DNA of 64,000 nt from Sunxiuqinia sp963678245 (GCA_965140765.1 OZ223308.1:806001-870000); one strand, 5' to 3'; positions 45,021 to 54,179 are shown, counted from the first letter of the stretch. Numbers and translations: made by a program. The notes: generated from the sequence alone by a model not told the origin.

Positions 45021-46661
45021 ATGAAAAAGACATTTACAATAAATATTAGCGGCAGCGTTTTTCACATTGACGAAGATGCTTACCAAAAACTGCAGAACTA
45101 TTTGCAAATGCTCAATCAGCATTTTGGTCCAAACGAAGAAGGTCGTGAGATATTACAGGATATTGAAACCCGAATTGCGGAACTTTTCAACGAAAAGATG
45201 GAAAAGGGTGACAAAAATGTGATCCAGGAGTCATGGGTTGATGAAGTGATGGCAAGAATGGGTAAACCTGAAGATTTCATGGAAGGTGAAATTGATGAAG
45301 ATGAAACAGAAGAGACAGGTCCGAAGGCTGAAACTAAAATCCATACCACAACCGGGAAAGCCAAACGACGTATGTACCGTGACCCGGACAGTCGTGTTTT
45401 CGGCGGTGTTTGCGGAGGAATGGGTGCTTACTTCGGAATTGATCCGGTGATTTTGAGGATTATCACTTTCATTTTAATATTTGTAACAAGTGGAGTAATT
45501 ATTCCAGTTTATCTATTGCTGTGGATTGCAGTTCCAAAGGCTCGCACAACAGCTCAAAAGTTGGAAATGAGAGGACAGGAAGCTACGGTTTCTAATATTG
45601 AAAAATCGATCAAAGAAGAAGTAGATGAAGTAAAAGCCAGCTACAAAAAGTTTAAAAACTCTAATTCTTATAATAAAGGAAGAGAGAATGCTGGCCGTTT
45701 TGGCGATGTTCTTTACAGCGTTCTTCGGGTAAGCTTAAAAGTACTCATTATCATTTTTGGAGTATTGATGATTTTATTCGGTTTTATCTCTCTAATCACT
45801 TTTCTGACTTCTATGATTGTCGGTCATTCGTTTATGGAGGCTGCTCCATGGATTGCCGGAATAGGACCTGAATTTTATGTTCCCGGAATCGCCAATTACT
45901 TTATTAGTCCCGGTTCGTTAACCATTTTGCTGATTGCCATTGGCTTTTTAGTTGGTATTCCATTACTTGGAATATTGTTTATCGGTACTAAAATGGTCTT
46001 TCGCTATAACACAAATAATAAGGTAATCTTTATAGGAACACTAGGTGTTTGGCTGGTTGCACTGGTTACTGTGATTGTTGTTTCGCTTGCTCAAGTAGAT
46101 AATTACAGTAAGCAAACAACCGTAACCGAAAGCAATAAGGTAGAATGCGACAGTTGCCAAACCCTGTATTTGAAGTTGGCTGATGACAATTACAATGGGC
46201 GTCAGAGTTACTATATGGACCTTGATCGGATGAAAGTGATTACTGAAAATGGAGAAACAACATTACTTGGCAGACCTCGTCTGGATGTGGAACGAAGCAA
46301 TACCGATGATTTCGTGATTCTGGTGCGTAAAAAGTCGCGTGGAGCAAGCTCCGAAGAAGCAAAAGATAATGTTCAGCAAATCGTTTATCAGTACCAACTG
46401 AACGATTCAACCATCTATTTTGACCCCTATTACCGGTTGGCCGGCGGTAGCCGATGGTTGCAGCAAGAAGTAGATATTACAGTGAAAATGCCTGATAATA
46501 AGAGAGTTTATCTAGGAGATGAACTGGTCAAAATAATTTACGATATTGAGAATACTTCCAATACCTGGGATGGTGACATGGTGGGTAAATACTGGAAAAT
46601 GACTGAGCTTGGTTTAAAGGAAGATTTAGACGAACTGCAAGAAGATTCAACAAACAATTAG
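45021..46661 (+). CDS. PspC-domain envelope protein
   Basis: 546 residues. The N-terminal part (1-95, TFTINISGSVFHIDEDAYQKLQNYL, EEGREILQDIETRIAELF) is a conserved Bacteroidota extension. The PspC domain follows at about 115-175 (RRMYRDPDSRVFGGVCGGMGAYFGIDPVILRIITF). Four or so further membrane segments cover about 225-375, and the C-terminal 170 residues are a soluble beta-rich domain with a CDSCQ motif near its start. PspC proteins sense or counter inner-membrane stress in proteobacteria; the Bacteroidota form is less well studied. It lies 47 bases after padR, in the same operon. Confidence 0.88.
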   Translation: MKKTFTINISGSVFHIDEDAYQKLQNYLQMLNQHFGPNEEGREILQDIETRIAELFNEKMEKGDKNVIQESWVDEVMARMGKPEDFMEGEIDEDETEETGPKAETKIHTTTGKAKRRMYRDPDSRVFGGVCGGMGAYFGIDPVILRIITFILIFVTSGVIIPVYLLLWIAVPKARTTAQKLEMRGQEATVSNIEKSIKEEVDEVKASYKKFKNSNSYNKGRENAGRFGDVLYSVLRVSLKVLIIIFGVLMILFGFISLITFLTSMIVGHSFMEAAPWIAGIGPEFYVPGIANYFISPGSLTILLIAIGFLVGIPLLGILFIGTKMVFRYNTNNKVIFIGTLGVWLVALVTVIVVSLAQVDNYSKQTTVTESNKVECDSCQTLYLKLADDNYNGRQSYYMDLDRMKVITENGETTLLGRPRLDVERSNTDDFVILVRKKSRGASSEEAKDNVQQIVYQYQLNDSTIYFDPYYRLAGGSRWLQQEVDITVKMPDNKRVYLGDELVKIIYDIENTSNTWDGDMVGKYWKMTELGLKEDLDELQEDSTNN

Positions 46662-46742
46662 CACATTGTGTGTCCTTGTGTTTTTATTTCCAGAGATTGA
46701 CTTTCGGGGAAATCTCTGGAAAGGACCTAAAATTATAAAACT

Positions 46743-47240
46743 ATGAAACAATTTAAAATCATATTAGTACTACTTTTTCTAGTGTCGATGGGTGTTGTGC
46801 TGGGACAAAGTAAGTCGGACAAAATATTCGACTCATTCAGAAATAAGCCGGGTGTTACCTACTTTGCTTTTACCAAAAGTATGACCGACGCTTTCAATAT
46901 TGATTTGGATGACGAAGGAAAGACCATCAAAGGTGATTTGAATGAGATTCGCTTTTTGTCGTATAATCCGGAAAAAGGAAGTTTGACAGGAACTGATTTT
47001 ATGAAAAAGGTCTCTAAACTACTGCCCCCAGCCTACACTCGGATTGTTGAGGTTGACGACGATAATAATGCTGAGATCTGGATGCTGGGCAATAAGAGAA
47101 AAGCAAAAGAATTTCACATATTTATAGAGAACGAAGCTGACGATGATATGCGATTTCTGATTTCATTTTTTGGCAAGTTTGATATTGATGATGTTGAAGG
47201 AATTCAGGAAATTGGTTTGAATATGACTATTGGAGATTAA
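46743..47240 (+). CDS. DUF4252-family secreted protein
   Basis: 165 residues with a signal peptide (1-21, GVVLGQ). The start of the mature part, SDKIFDSFRNKPGVTYFAFTKSM, and EIRFLSYNPEKG are typical of the DUF4252 family, found in Bacteroidota in operons with PadR/PspC or ECF sigma genes. No enzymatic motif is known. Translation is likely coupled with the mini-PspC gene 14 bases downstream. Confidence 0.8.
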   Translation: MKQFKIILVLLFLVSMGVVLGQSKSDKIFDSFRNKPGVTYFAFTKSMTDAFNIDLDDEGKTIKGDLNEIRFLSYNPEKGSLTGTDFMKKVSKLLPPAYTRIVEVDDDNNAEIWMLGNKRKAKEFHIFIENEADDDMRFLISFFGKFDIDDVEGIQEIGLNMTIGD

Positions 47241-47254
47241 AGAAGAAGAGTACC

Positions 47255-47449
47255 ATGAAACGATTAACAAAATCATACGACAAAAGAATCGCCGGAGTTT
47301 GTGGCGGATTTTCAGAGTATATTAATCCGGAGTTAGATCCGGTTATTGTTCGAATAATATTTGCCGTATTGGCATTTATGAATCCACTTTTGATTGTGGC
47401 TTACCTGGTGTTGGCTATCGCCCTGCCAGACCCGGACGTAGTTCGATAA
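47255..47449 (+). CDS. Mini PspC-domain membrane protein
   Basis: 64 residues forming a single PspC domain: KSYDKRIAGVCGGFSEYINPELDPVIVRIIFAVL, a hydrophobic hairpin, then LPDPD. It repeats the PspC domain of the large protein in the same operon (45021), so the two may interact. A strong terminator follows 22 bases after the stop. Confidence 0.88.
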   Translation: MKRLTKSYDKRIAGVCGGFSEYINPELDPVIVRIIFAVLAFMNPLLIVAYLVLAIALPDPDVVR

Positions 47450-47470
47450 ACACATCCATATAGGACAAAT

Positions 47471-47503
47471 AAAATCCGGCCTTTTCTGAAAAGGCCGGAT
47501 TTT
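47471..47503 (+). terminator. Strong terminator of the PspC operon (usable in both directions)
   Basis: AAAATCCGGCCTTTT (47471-47485) and AAAAGGCCGGATTTT (47489-47503) form a 15-bp perfect stem with a CTG loop, followed by further Ts. On the minus strand the exit is TTTTATTTG, so it can also stop the M3 peptidase transcript. Confidence 0.9.
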
Positions 47504-47626
47504 TTATGTTTCCATTTTTATCAAACCGATGACTAAGGTCACGGACCTATTTGATATTTTCGGTTTCGCTTCTATCACAAATTGTTAAAGATTCGAAACA
47601 TGACACAAAATTATTTGCACTACATA

Positions 47627-49756
47627 CTAAATCAAGCCACGTTTCTTTAATAATGGTTTAATGTCAGGATCACTTCCACGGAAGTCGCGGAACATTTTTC
47701 CAAGGTCTTCTGTGTTTCCTTTGGAGAGGATCATATCGCGAAAACGTTGACCATTTTCACGAGTCAGTCCACCATTTTCTTCAAACCAGGCAAAAGCATC
47801 ATTGTCCAGTACTTCGGCCCAGCAGTATGCGTAGTACCCAGCAGCATATCCGCCACCCCAAATATGATTAAAATAGGTCGAACGATAGCGGGGAGGAATT
47901 TGCTCTAAGTACATGCCGGTTTTCTTCAAGGCAGCCAGTTCAAAAGCATCAGCATCTTCCACTTTGTCGCCTGCTTCAAGAGTGTGCCATTGCAAATCGA
48001 GCACGGCAGCAGCTAAAAACTCGGTAAACGCATAACCTTGGTTGAAAGTAGCCGACTTCTTGATTTTTTCAACTAATTCTTGTGGCATTGGTTCGCCGGT
48101 TTTGTAATGCTTAGCGTAATTGGCAAATACGGTCGGGTACAATGCCCAATGTTCGTTAAACTGCGATGGCATCTCGACAAAGTCGCGCGACACGTTGGTG
48201 CCCGACAAGCTTGGATATTGCTGGTTGGCAAATAAACCGTGCAAGGCATGTCCAAATTCGTGGAATAGGGTTGTTACGTCGTCGTAGCTGATTAAGGCAG
48301 GTTCGCCTGGTGCCGGTTTTGCAAAGTTACAGACATTATAAATAACCGGTTTGTTGCCCAGCAACTTTGATTGTTCAATCAAGTTGCCCATCCAGGCTCC
48401 ACCCGATTTGTTGTCGCGTTTATAGTAGTCGGTGTAAAACAAAGCGATTGATGAGCCATCTTCGTTGAAGACTTCAAATACACGCACATCATCCTGATAA
48501 ACTGGAATGTCGTTGCGTTCTTTAAAAGAAATACCGTACAATTTTTTTGCTGCGTAAAACGCACCGTTTTTTACCACATTATTCAGCTCAAAATAAGGTT
48601 TAATCTGACTTTGATCCAGGTCGTATTTTTCTTTTCGGACTTGTTCCGAATAGAAGTTCCAATCCCAGGCTTTTAGTTCAAACCCGCCTTTTTGTTTGTC
48701 GATTAGTTTTTGAATATCTGCAGCTTCCTTTTTGGCTTTAGCAGTTGCATCGCTTGTTAGTTTGCCTAGTAGTTCTTCAGCAGCTTCAGGAGTTTTTGCC
48801 ATTTGGTTTTGCAATTTCCATTCAGCGTAATTTTTGAATCCCATCAGCTGCGCTTTTTCTATGCGGAGTTCGGCTAGTCGCTCAATCAGTTCGCGGGTGT
48901 CGTTCTCGTCACCTTTTTCAGCGCGTTTCCAGGATGCTTCGAACAATTTTTGGCGAGCGTCACGGTTTTTTAGCGATTGTAATGCTGGCTGTTGTGTAGT
49001 ATTCAGGATCGGAATCATGTATTTTCCGATTAGGCCAGCTGCTTCAGCTTTTTGGGCAGCTGCCGTAATTTCGCCTTCCGAAAGTCCGTCTAGCTGGGCT
49101 TTGTCGTCAACCACCAGTGCACTCGCTTTGGCTGCCGCAACCATGATGTTGCTGAATTTGGTGCTCAAGCTTGCTTCCTCAGCGTTTAACACTTTCATCT
49201 TTTCTTTGGCTTCGTCTGAAAGATTGGCTCCGGCTATTTCAAATCGTTGATAATAATATTCAATCAATTTAACTGACTCTGCATCCAAGTCAAGATTTTC
49301 ACGTTGCTCGTAGATGGTTTTTACACGTTGAAATAACTTATCGTTCATGAAAATCGCATCGGAGTGAGCAGCCAATTTTGGAGCCTCTTCTTGCTCAATA
49401 CGTTGAATGTCAGGATCCGTGTTCGCGCCTGCCAGTAGTCCAAATACGCCGTAAGCGCGACTCAATGTTTGTCCGCTTTTTTCCATGGCAACCAGTGTAT
49501 TTTCAAAAGTTGGTTGTTCTGGATTATTAGCAATTTGTTCGATTTCTTCTATCTGTTCCTTCATTCCGGCCTCAATGGCTGGTTGAAAATGTTCGGTCTT
49601 AATTGCTGCAAAATCAGGTGCTCCATATGGCAAGCTGCTTTTTGATAATAATGGATTGTTTCCCATTGATTCGTTGTTTTGTTTTTGTTGTCCGGTTCCG
49701 CACGCCGTTGCTATTAAAACAAGCAGCACTGCCGGAAAATAAATTCGCTTTTTCAT
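47627..49756 (-). CDS. M3-family metallopeptidase (peptidyl-dipeptidase Dcp type), lipoprotein
   Basis: 709 residues with a lipoprotein signal (Cys19, IATACGTG). The M3 catalytic domain fills about 250-709, with the zinc motif HEFGH at 499-503 and downstream GGYAAGYYAYCWAEVLDNDAF, which contains the substrate-binding tyrosines. The helical N-terminal region (GMKEQIEEIEQIANNPEQPTFENTLVAMEKSG) is typical of the Dcp/oligopeptidase A branch. Dcp removes C-terminal dipeptides from peptides. The lipid anchor places it in the periplasm or at the outer membrane, suggesting peptide scavenging. It is probably transcribed alone. Confidence 0.93.
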   Translation of the reverse strand: MKKRIYFPAVLLVLIATACGTGQQKQNNESMGNNPLLSKSSLPYGAPDFAAIKTEHFQPAIEAGMKEQIEEIEQIANNPEQPTFENTLVAMEKSGQTLSRAYGVFGLLAGANTDPDIQRIEQEEAPKLAAHSDAIFMNDKLFQRVKTIYEQRENLDLDAESVKLIEYYYQRFEIAGANLSDEAKEKMKVLNAEEASLSTKFSNIMVAAAKASALVVDDKAQLDGLSEGEITAAAQKAEAAGLIGKYMIPILNTTQQPALQSLKNRDARQKLFEASWKRAEKGDENDTRELIERLAELRIEKAQLMGFKNYAEWKLQNQMAKTPEAAEELLGKLTSDATAKAKKEAADIQKLIDKQKGGFELKAWDWNFYSEQVRKEKYDLDQSQIKPYFELNNVVKNGAFYAAKKLYGISFKERNDIPVYQDDVRVFEVFNEDGSSIALFYTDYYKRDNKSGGAWMGNLIEQSKLLGNKPVIYNVCNFAKPAPGEPALISYDDVTTLFHEFGHALHGLFANQQYPSLSGTNVSRDFVEMPSQFNEHWALYPTVFANYAKHYKTGEPMPQELVEKIKKSATFNQGYAFTEFLAAAVLDLQWHTLEAGDKVEDADAFELAALKKTGMYLEQIPPRYRSTYFNHIWGGGYAAGYYAYCWAEVLDNDAFAWFEENGGLTRENGQRFRDMILSKGNTEDLGKMFRDFRGSDPDIKPLLKKRGLI

Positions 49757-49933
49757 TGTAATGTATTAAAGTTGTAAAGTTTCAGTAAATCGATATAAAT
49801 AGGTTGATTTCAATGCTCTCAGAAGTAACCCCCATTACTTTCCGGAGAGGTGAATATTGAGCCAGATAGTAGGTTTACTAGTCAGGTAAAAACAAAGATA
49901 GTGTTTATTCTAAAATTACAACAATGAGTATAG

Positions 49934-51286
49934 TCAGCTAAACTGCAAAATAAAGCAAGTTTCTTTTTGAGGTATGGAGTTTACTTTTAAGCTTCCGCCA
50001 TGCATGCGCATGATTTGGCGTGAAAGGCTGAGGCCAATGCCTGAACCACTTTCACGTGTGGTAAAAAACGGAACGAAAATTTCGTCGATTAACTCCGGCG
50101 AGATCCCCGGGCCATTATCACGAACTAGAATTTCAACTTCACCGTTTTGATTTTCTCTGCCCGACAGTTCGATGACACCCTTTTCTTGTCCTTCAAGAGC
50201 CTCCACTGCGTTTTTCACCAGGTTGATTAGTACTTGTGAAATCAATTTTTCATCGGCCAGCAACAACAGCTTATTTTTCTGGGTATTAACGTTAATACGG
50301 ATCTTGTTGTCTGTCAAATTTGAGCGACGAAGCAAAGCCGTTTTTTCAAGTAAGTTACCAACCGGAATGAGCTTCTTCTCCGGTTTCGGCAAACGTGTTA
50401 GTTTTCGGTATGATTCAACGAATGTGATCAAGCCGTTGCCTTGCTCTCTGATAACCTCCAGGCCGCGGATTGTTGTGTTAATCATTTTTTCATTAATTTG
50501 GTCAGGCGAAATTGGCTGACCTTCTTTGGTGAAAAAATTGCTCAAGCTTTCAGACAGAGACGTTACTGGAGCAATCGAATTCATAATTTCATGGGTTAGC
50601 ACCCGAATCAGTCGCATCCAGGAATCCAACTCTTTTTCATCCAGTTCCTTATTGATGTCTTGCACTGAAAGCAATGTCGTTGTTTTGTTTTTATTTAGAA
50701 AGGTAGTCGCTTTTATTGATACGTTGACCTTACCCTGCTTGTTGTTGAACGAAATCAGTCGTTGGCCGTTTTCCTGAATCTGCGGTAATATTTGTGCGAG
50801 TTTATTATCAACTTTTTCCAACTGTTTGAGATGGGTAAACTGACCTAGTCCCAGCAATTTTTTCAAAGCACTATTGGCGTGAACCACAAAGCCGTTTTCG
50901 TCATACGATAAAATGCCGATTCCTACATGTTCAATCAAGGCCCGGAAATATTGTTCCTGCTGGTAATTCTTCATTTGAATCTGTTGGATTTTTTTATTTA
51001 CATCGGCCAGATGCGTATTCAGTTCCTGAATAATTTTGTCGTTTTTGTAAGCAGGAAATGCTAAGCTGAAGTCTTCATTTTTAACGGCCTCAAAAAAATA
51101 ATTGATTCGCTCGTTTATCCGATTCTGGTAGTGAAGTACGTTGAAGAGAAGTATGACCAAAGCTAGCGACAACACAATTCCGACTATTGACTTATTGGCA
51201 TCAAAAAATGCCCAGCCAATTCCTATGGCTACGGCAATTATTAGCAGTAGCCGACTCAGAACATTAATTAGAAATGACTGTTTCAT
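49934..51286 (-). CDS. Sensor histidine kinase (NtrY/NtrB-like)
   Basis: 450 residues. Two transmembrane helices (about 8-28 and 33-50) with almost no periplasmic loop, a HAMP-like linker (52-105), a PAS domain (about 110-215), a HisKA region with phosphoacceptor His232 (RVLTHEIMNSIAPV) and an HATPase domain with the N-box (INLVKNAVEAL), G1 (RDNGPGI) and G2 (GSGIGLSLS). The tiny periplasmic part suggests sensing in the membrane or cytoplasm. The start overlaps the stop of the upstream sigma-54 regulator gene by four bases (ATGA), so the two form a coupled pair. Confidence 0.93.
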   Translation of the reverse strand: MKQSFLINVLSRLLLIIAVAIGIGWAFFDANKSIVGIVLSLALVILLFNVLHYQNRINERINYFFEAVKNEDFSLAFPAYKNDKIIQELNTHLADVNKKIQQIQMKNYQQEQYFRALIEHVGIGILSYDENGFVVHANSALKKLLGLGQFTHLKQLEKVDNKLAQILPQIQENGQRLISFNNKQGKVNVSIKATTFLNKNKTTTLLSVQDINKELDEKELDSWMRLIRVLTHEIMNSIAPVTSLSESLSNFFTKEGQPISPDQINEKMINTTIRGLEVIREQGNGLITFVESYRKLTRLPKPEKKLIPVGNLLEKTALLRRSNLTDNKIRINVNTQKNKLLLLADEKLISQVLINLVKNAVEALEGQEKGVIELSGRENQNGEVEILVRDNGPGISPELIDEIFVPFFTTRESGSGIGLSLSRQIMRMHGGSLKVNSIPQKETCFILQFS

Positions 51287-52650
51287 CCGATGTGGAATTT
51301 TTTCATTTTATTATAGAGTGTTTGTCGGGTAATCCCGAGTTGGTCAGCTGCTGCGGTCACATTGCCGGGATTTTTCTCCAGTGCAAGTATGATCATGCGT
51401 TTTTCCATTTCTTCGAGCCTAAGCGTGTCGGTTTCGTTTTTTATTCCTGTTACCGGACGAAGGAAAAAGTCGTCAGATTTCAAGATGTTATTTTCGCTTA
51501 AAATTACAGCTTTTTCAATGCTATGCTCCAATTCCCGAATGTTTCCGGGCCAATGGTATTTCAATAATTTGTCCTGCGCTTGATTGTTCAGTTTTAATGA
51601 TGTCTTGTCGTATTTATAAGCGTATTTTTTCAGAAAGAAATCAGCTAAAACCAAAATGTCATTTCCGCGATCTCGCAATGGAGGAACTTCAATCTGGATG
51701 GTGTTAATGCGGTAAAGTAGGTCTTCGCGAAAGAGCCCTTTTTCAACCAGTTCAGGGAGGTTTTTATTGGTAGCACAAATTAGCCTGATATCAACCGGTA
51801 TCGTTTGGTTGGATCCAATACGAGTGATTACCCTATTTTGAATTGCTGCTAATAGTTTGGCCTGCAAATGAAATGAGAGGTTTCCAATTTCATCCAGAAA
51901 AAGTGATCCTTTGTTGGCGACCTCAAACTTCCCTGAACGGTTATCGCGAGCATCGGTAAAGGCTCCTTTTACGTGGCCAAACAGTTCGCTTTCAAACAGC
52001 GATTCGCTTACAGCCCCCATGTCAACATCAACCAGCATTTCATTTTTCCGGTTCGATAGGCGATGAATTTCCCGGGCAATGAGCTCTTTTCCGGTTCCAT
52101 TTTCACCGGTAATCAGCACGTTGGTGTCAGTTTTGGCTACTTTTCGCACAATCTTTAAAACATGCATCAGTTCAGGGGACGAACCAATAATGAACTTTTC
52201 TTCGCGGTTAATTACCTTTTTCAGTTCTTTTTCCTTTAAGCGAAGGTGTTTCACTTCTTCGCGCGACATGCTCAACTGGATGGCCGAACGGATGGTTGCT
52301 AATAGTTTTGTGTTGTCCCAAGGTTTTAAAATAAAGTCGGTGGCGCCGGACTTCAAAGCCTTTACCGCAAGTTCTACGTCGCCATAAGCGGTAATTAGTA
52401 CCACCGAAATTTCAGGGTGTTTCTCCTTGATCTGATTGAGCCAGAAGATGCCTTCGTTTCCAGTATTTACTCCGGCTTTGAAATTCATATCGAGCAAAAC
52501 CAAGTGGTACTGATTTTTTCGTAATTCTGTCGTAATCAGATTGGGATTTGATAAACAATTGACCATCTCAAACTCACTGGAAAGTAAAATTTCGAGTGCG
52601 CTCAATACACTTTTGTTATCGTCAACTATGAGGATATTTCCCGTGGTCAT
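51283..52650 (-). CDS. Sigma-54-dependent NtrC-family response regulator
   Basis: 455 residues from ATG 52650; the frame opens upstream at 52689, but the inner ATG begins the receiver domain directly. Receiver (3-125) with Asp10/Asp11 and phosphoacceptor Asp54 (LVLLDMNF). AAA+ domain (about 150-375) with Walker A GENGTGKE, the sigma-54 contact loop as GAFTDA (a variant of GAFTGA) and Walker B GSLFLDEIG. C-terminal Fis-type HTH (NVTAAADQLGITRQTLYNKMKKF). It activates RNA polymerase-sigma-54 at -24/-12 promoters; such a promoter and tandem sites lie in the adjacent divergent region, in front of the efflux operon. Confidence 0.95.
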   Translation of the reverse strand: MTTGNILIVDDNKSVLSALEILLSSEFEMVNCLSNPNLITTELRKNQYHLVLLDMNFKAGVNTGNEGIFWLNQIKEKHPEISVVLITAYGDVELAVKALKSGATDFILKPWDNTKLLATIRSAIQLSMSREEVKHLRLKEKELKKVINREEKFIIGSSPELMHVLKIVRKVAKTDTNVLITGENGTGKELIAREIHRLSNRKNEMLVDVDMGAVSESLFESELFGHVKGAFTDARDNRSGKFEVANKGSLFLDEIGNLSFHLQAKLLAAIQNRVITRIGSNQTIPVDIRLICATNKNLPELVEKGLFREDLLYRINTIQIEVPPLRDRGNDILVLADFFLKKYAYKYDKTSLKLNNQAQDKLLKYHWPGNIRELEHSIEKAVILSENNILKSDDFFLRPVTGIKNETDTLRLEEMEKRMIILALEKNPGNVTAAADQLGITRQTLYNKMKKFHIG

Positions 52651-52694
52651 TTTTATTTCAAAATTAGATGACCCGTAAATGAATAGCAATAGTC

Positions 52695-52712
52695 TGTCAA
52701 ATAATTTTACAG
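52695..52712. promoter_or_regulatory. Upstream activator site 1 (TGTCAA-N6-TTACAG)
   Basis: TGTCAA (52695-52700), six bases, TTACAG (52707-52712). With one flanking base on each side and the base beyond, it is a 21-bp dyad with nine of ten symmetric pairs. Its centre lies about 109 bp upstream of the predicted sigma-54 start, a typical NtrC-type enhancer position. Confidence 0.65.
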
Positions 52713-52717
52713 ATCCA

Positions 52718-52735
52718 TGTCAATAAAATTTACAG
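52718..52735. promoter_or_regulatory. Upstream activator site 2 (TGTCAA-N6-TTACAG)
   Basis: TGTCAA (52718-52723) and TTACAG (52730-52735) repeat site 1 with identical half-sites and spacing, 23 bp downstream (about two helical turns). Its centre is about 86 bp upstream of the predicted start. Tandem sites allow hexamer assembly by NtrC-family activators. Confidence 0.65.
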
Positions 52736-52785
52736 TCGAAAAGACTTTTTTGTATTAATGTGTTGCTTATTAAGCGTTTAATGTT

Positions 52786-52802
52786 TTGGCACTGTAATCG
52801 CT
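52786..52802 (+). promoter_or_regulatory. Sigma-54 (-24/-12) promoter of the efflux operon
   Basis: TTGGCAC-TGTAA-TCGCT matches YTGGCACG-N4-TTGCW at all but two fixed positions, and the GG-to-GC distance is exactly 12 bases. With the C at 52801 as -12, transcription would begin near 52813. This lies inside the first possible ATG (52809) and supports the start at 52830. Confidence 0.8.
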
Positions 52803-52829
52803 ATAATTATGGTGTTGAAAATAGAAAAT

Positions 52830-54179
52830 ATGAAGTTGATAAGAATATATTTGCTGCTCGCCGGATTGGTTTTCCTGATTGGAAATGTAAATGCTCAGGA
52901 TAAATGGAGTTTGAATGAGTGCATCAATTATGCGCTGGAGCATAACCTGGATCAGCATTTTTTGTCGTTGAGTGAAAAATCAGCCAAAATTGATGCCTCG
53001 CAAGTCAAGTTGAACTTGCTACCGTCAATCTCCGCTTCATCATCAGCCGATTTGAGTTTTGGCCGCTCGGTTGACCCCAATACCAACGACGTAGTAAACA
53101 CAGAAGTTTTTAGTAACTCGCATAGCTTGAGTTCGAGTTTAACTTTGTTTCGCGGCTTTATTCAGAAAAACCAAATTGCTTATTCAAAATTTAAACACGA
53201 GGCAGCCAAATGGGAAACGGTTAACCACAAAGATGATCTTGCATTTAGCATTTTAACGGCTTATTATGATGTTGTTTATTTTCGTGGAATGATTGAGATT
53301 GCGCGCGAACAAATGGATTTATCGGAACAAATCCTGAAGAAAACAGAAACATACATAGAAACCGGGCTGAAAGCCCAGACCGACCTGGCAGAGATGCAGT
53401 CGACCTACGAAAAGGAAAAGTTGAATCTCATTCAGTCGGAAAACACAAAAGAAGAAGCAAAATTACGGCTTCGGCAGCAAATGAACTTGCCTGTCGGTGA
53501 ATTAAACAGCATGCAAATTGGTATAGAAGAGCCTGTTGTTGCATCCGATTTATCGGTGGCAGCAGACTCTCTCTATGCTTCTTTTGTCGAGCTTTCGCCT
53601 TATGTGAAAATTGCTGAAGCGGAGTGGCATGCTACTGAAAAAGGGGTGGACATGGTTCGCGGGCAGTTTTTGCCCTCCATTTACTTCAATGCTTCAGTGA
53701 ATACTGGATACTATGAAACAAACCGGGATGCTGAAGGAAATACAATTTCCTATGCCGATCAATTTGACAACAATATGAGCCAGTATTTAGGAGCTTCAAT
53801 TTCAATTCCGATTTTTCAGAAAAATCAAATCAGAAATGAATACCGCCAGGCGAAACTGGCCGAAGAGCAAGCACGAATACAGCTCGATAGTTACCGACAA
53901 ACAGTATACTACGAGTTGCTGAATAATGCGCGTGACTTAAAAGCTTTGTTTCGCGAATATATCCAAACTGGTAAACAAGTGGAAGCTGACGAACAAGCTT
54001 ACCATGTGGCGCAGCGCAAATACGAAGAAGGAATTATTGATGTGATTGAATTGCAGACCGTAAAAAATAGGTTAGCTGAGGCGAAAAGCCAGAACTTGCG
54101 AGCTCAATTGCAGTGGCGGATTAAAGTACGTATCGTTGATTTTTATAAAGGAATCCGGTTTTGGGAAGGTTCATTTTAA
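52830..54179 (+). CDS. TolC-family outer-membrane efflux protein
   Basis: 449 residues from ATG 52830; an in-frame ATG at 52809 precedes the predicted transcription start. The signal peptide ends GNVNAQ. Two OEP repeats are present (about 30-210 and 245-440): KWSLNECINYALEHNLD, the helical QAEYETGLKAQTDLAEMQST-like coiled coil, then RQAKLAEEQARIQLDSYRQTVYYELLNNARDLK and VAQRKYEEGIIDVIELQTVKNRL. TolC proteins form the outer-membrane exit channel of tripartite pumps. It is the first gene of an operon with membrane-fusion protein, ATPase and FtsX permeases, under the sigma-54 promoter. Confidence 0.92.
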   Translation: MKLIRIYLLLAGLVFLIGNVNAQDKWSLNECINYALEHNLDQHFLSLSEKSAKIDASQVKLNLLPSISASSSADLSFGRSVDPNTNDVVNTEVFSNSHSLSSSLTLFRGFIQKNQIAYSKFKHEAAKWETVNHKDDLAFSILTAYYDVVYFRGMIEIAREQMDLSEQILKKTETYIETGLKAQTDLAEMQSTYEKEKLNLIQSENTKEEAKLRLRQQMNLPVGELNSMQIGIEEPVVASDLSVAADSLYASFVELSPYVKIAEAEWHATEKGVDMVRGQFLPSIYFNASVNTGYYETNRDAEGNTISYADQFDNNMSQYLGASISIPIFQKNQIRNEYRQAKLAEEQARIQLDSYRQTVYYELLNNARDLKALFREYIQTGKQVEADEQAYHVAQRKYEEGIIDVIELQTVKNRLAEAKSQNLRAQLQWRIKVRIVDFYKGIRFWEGSF

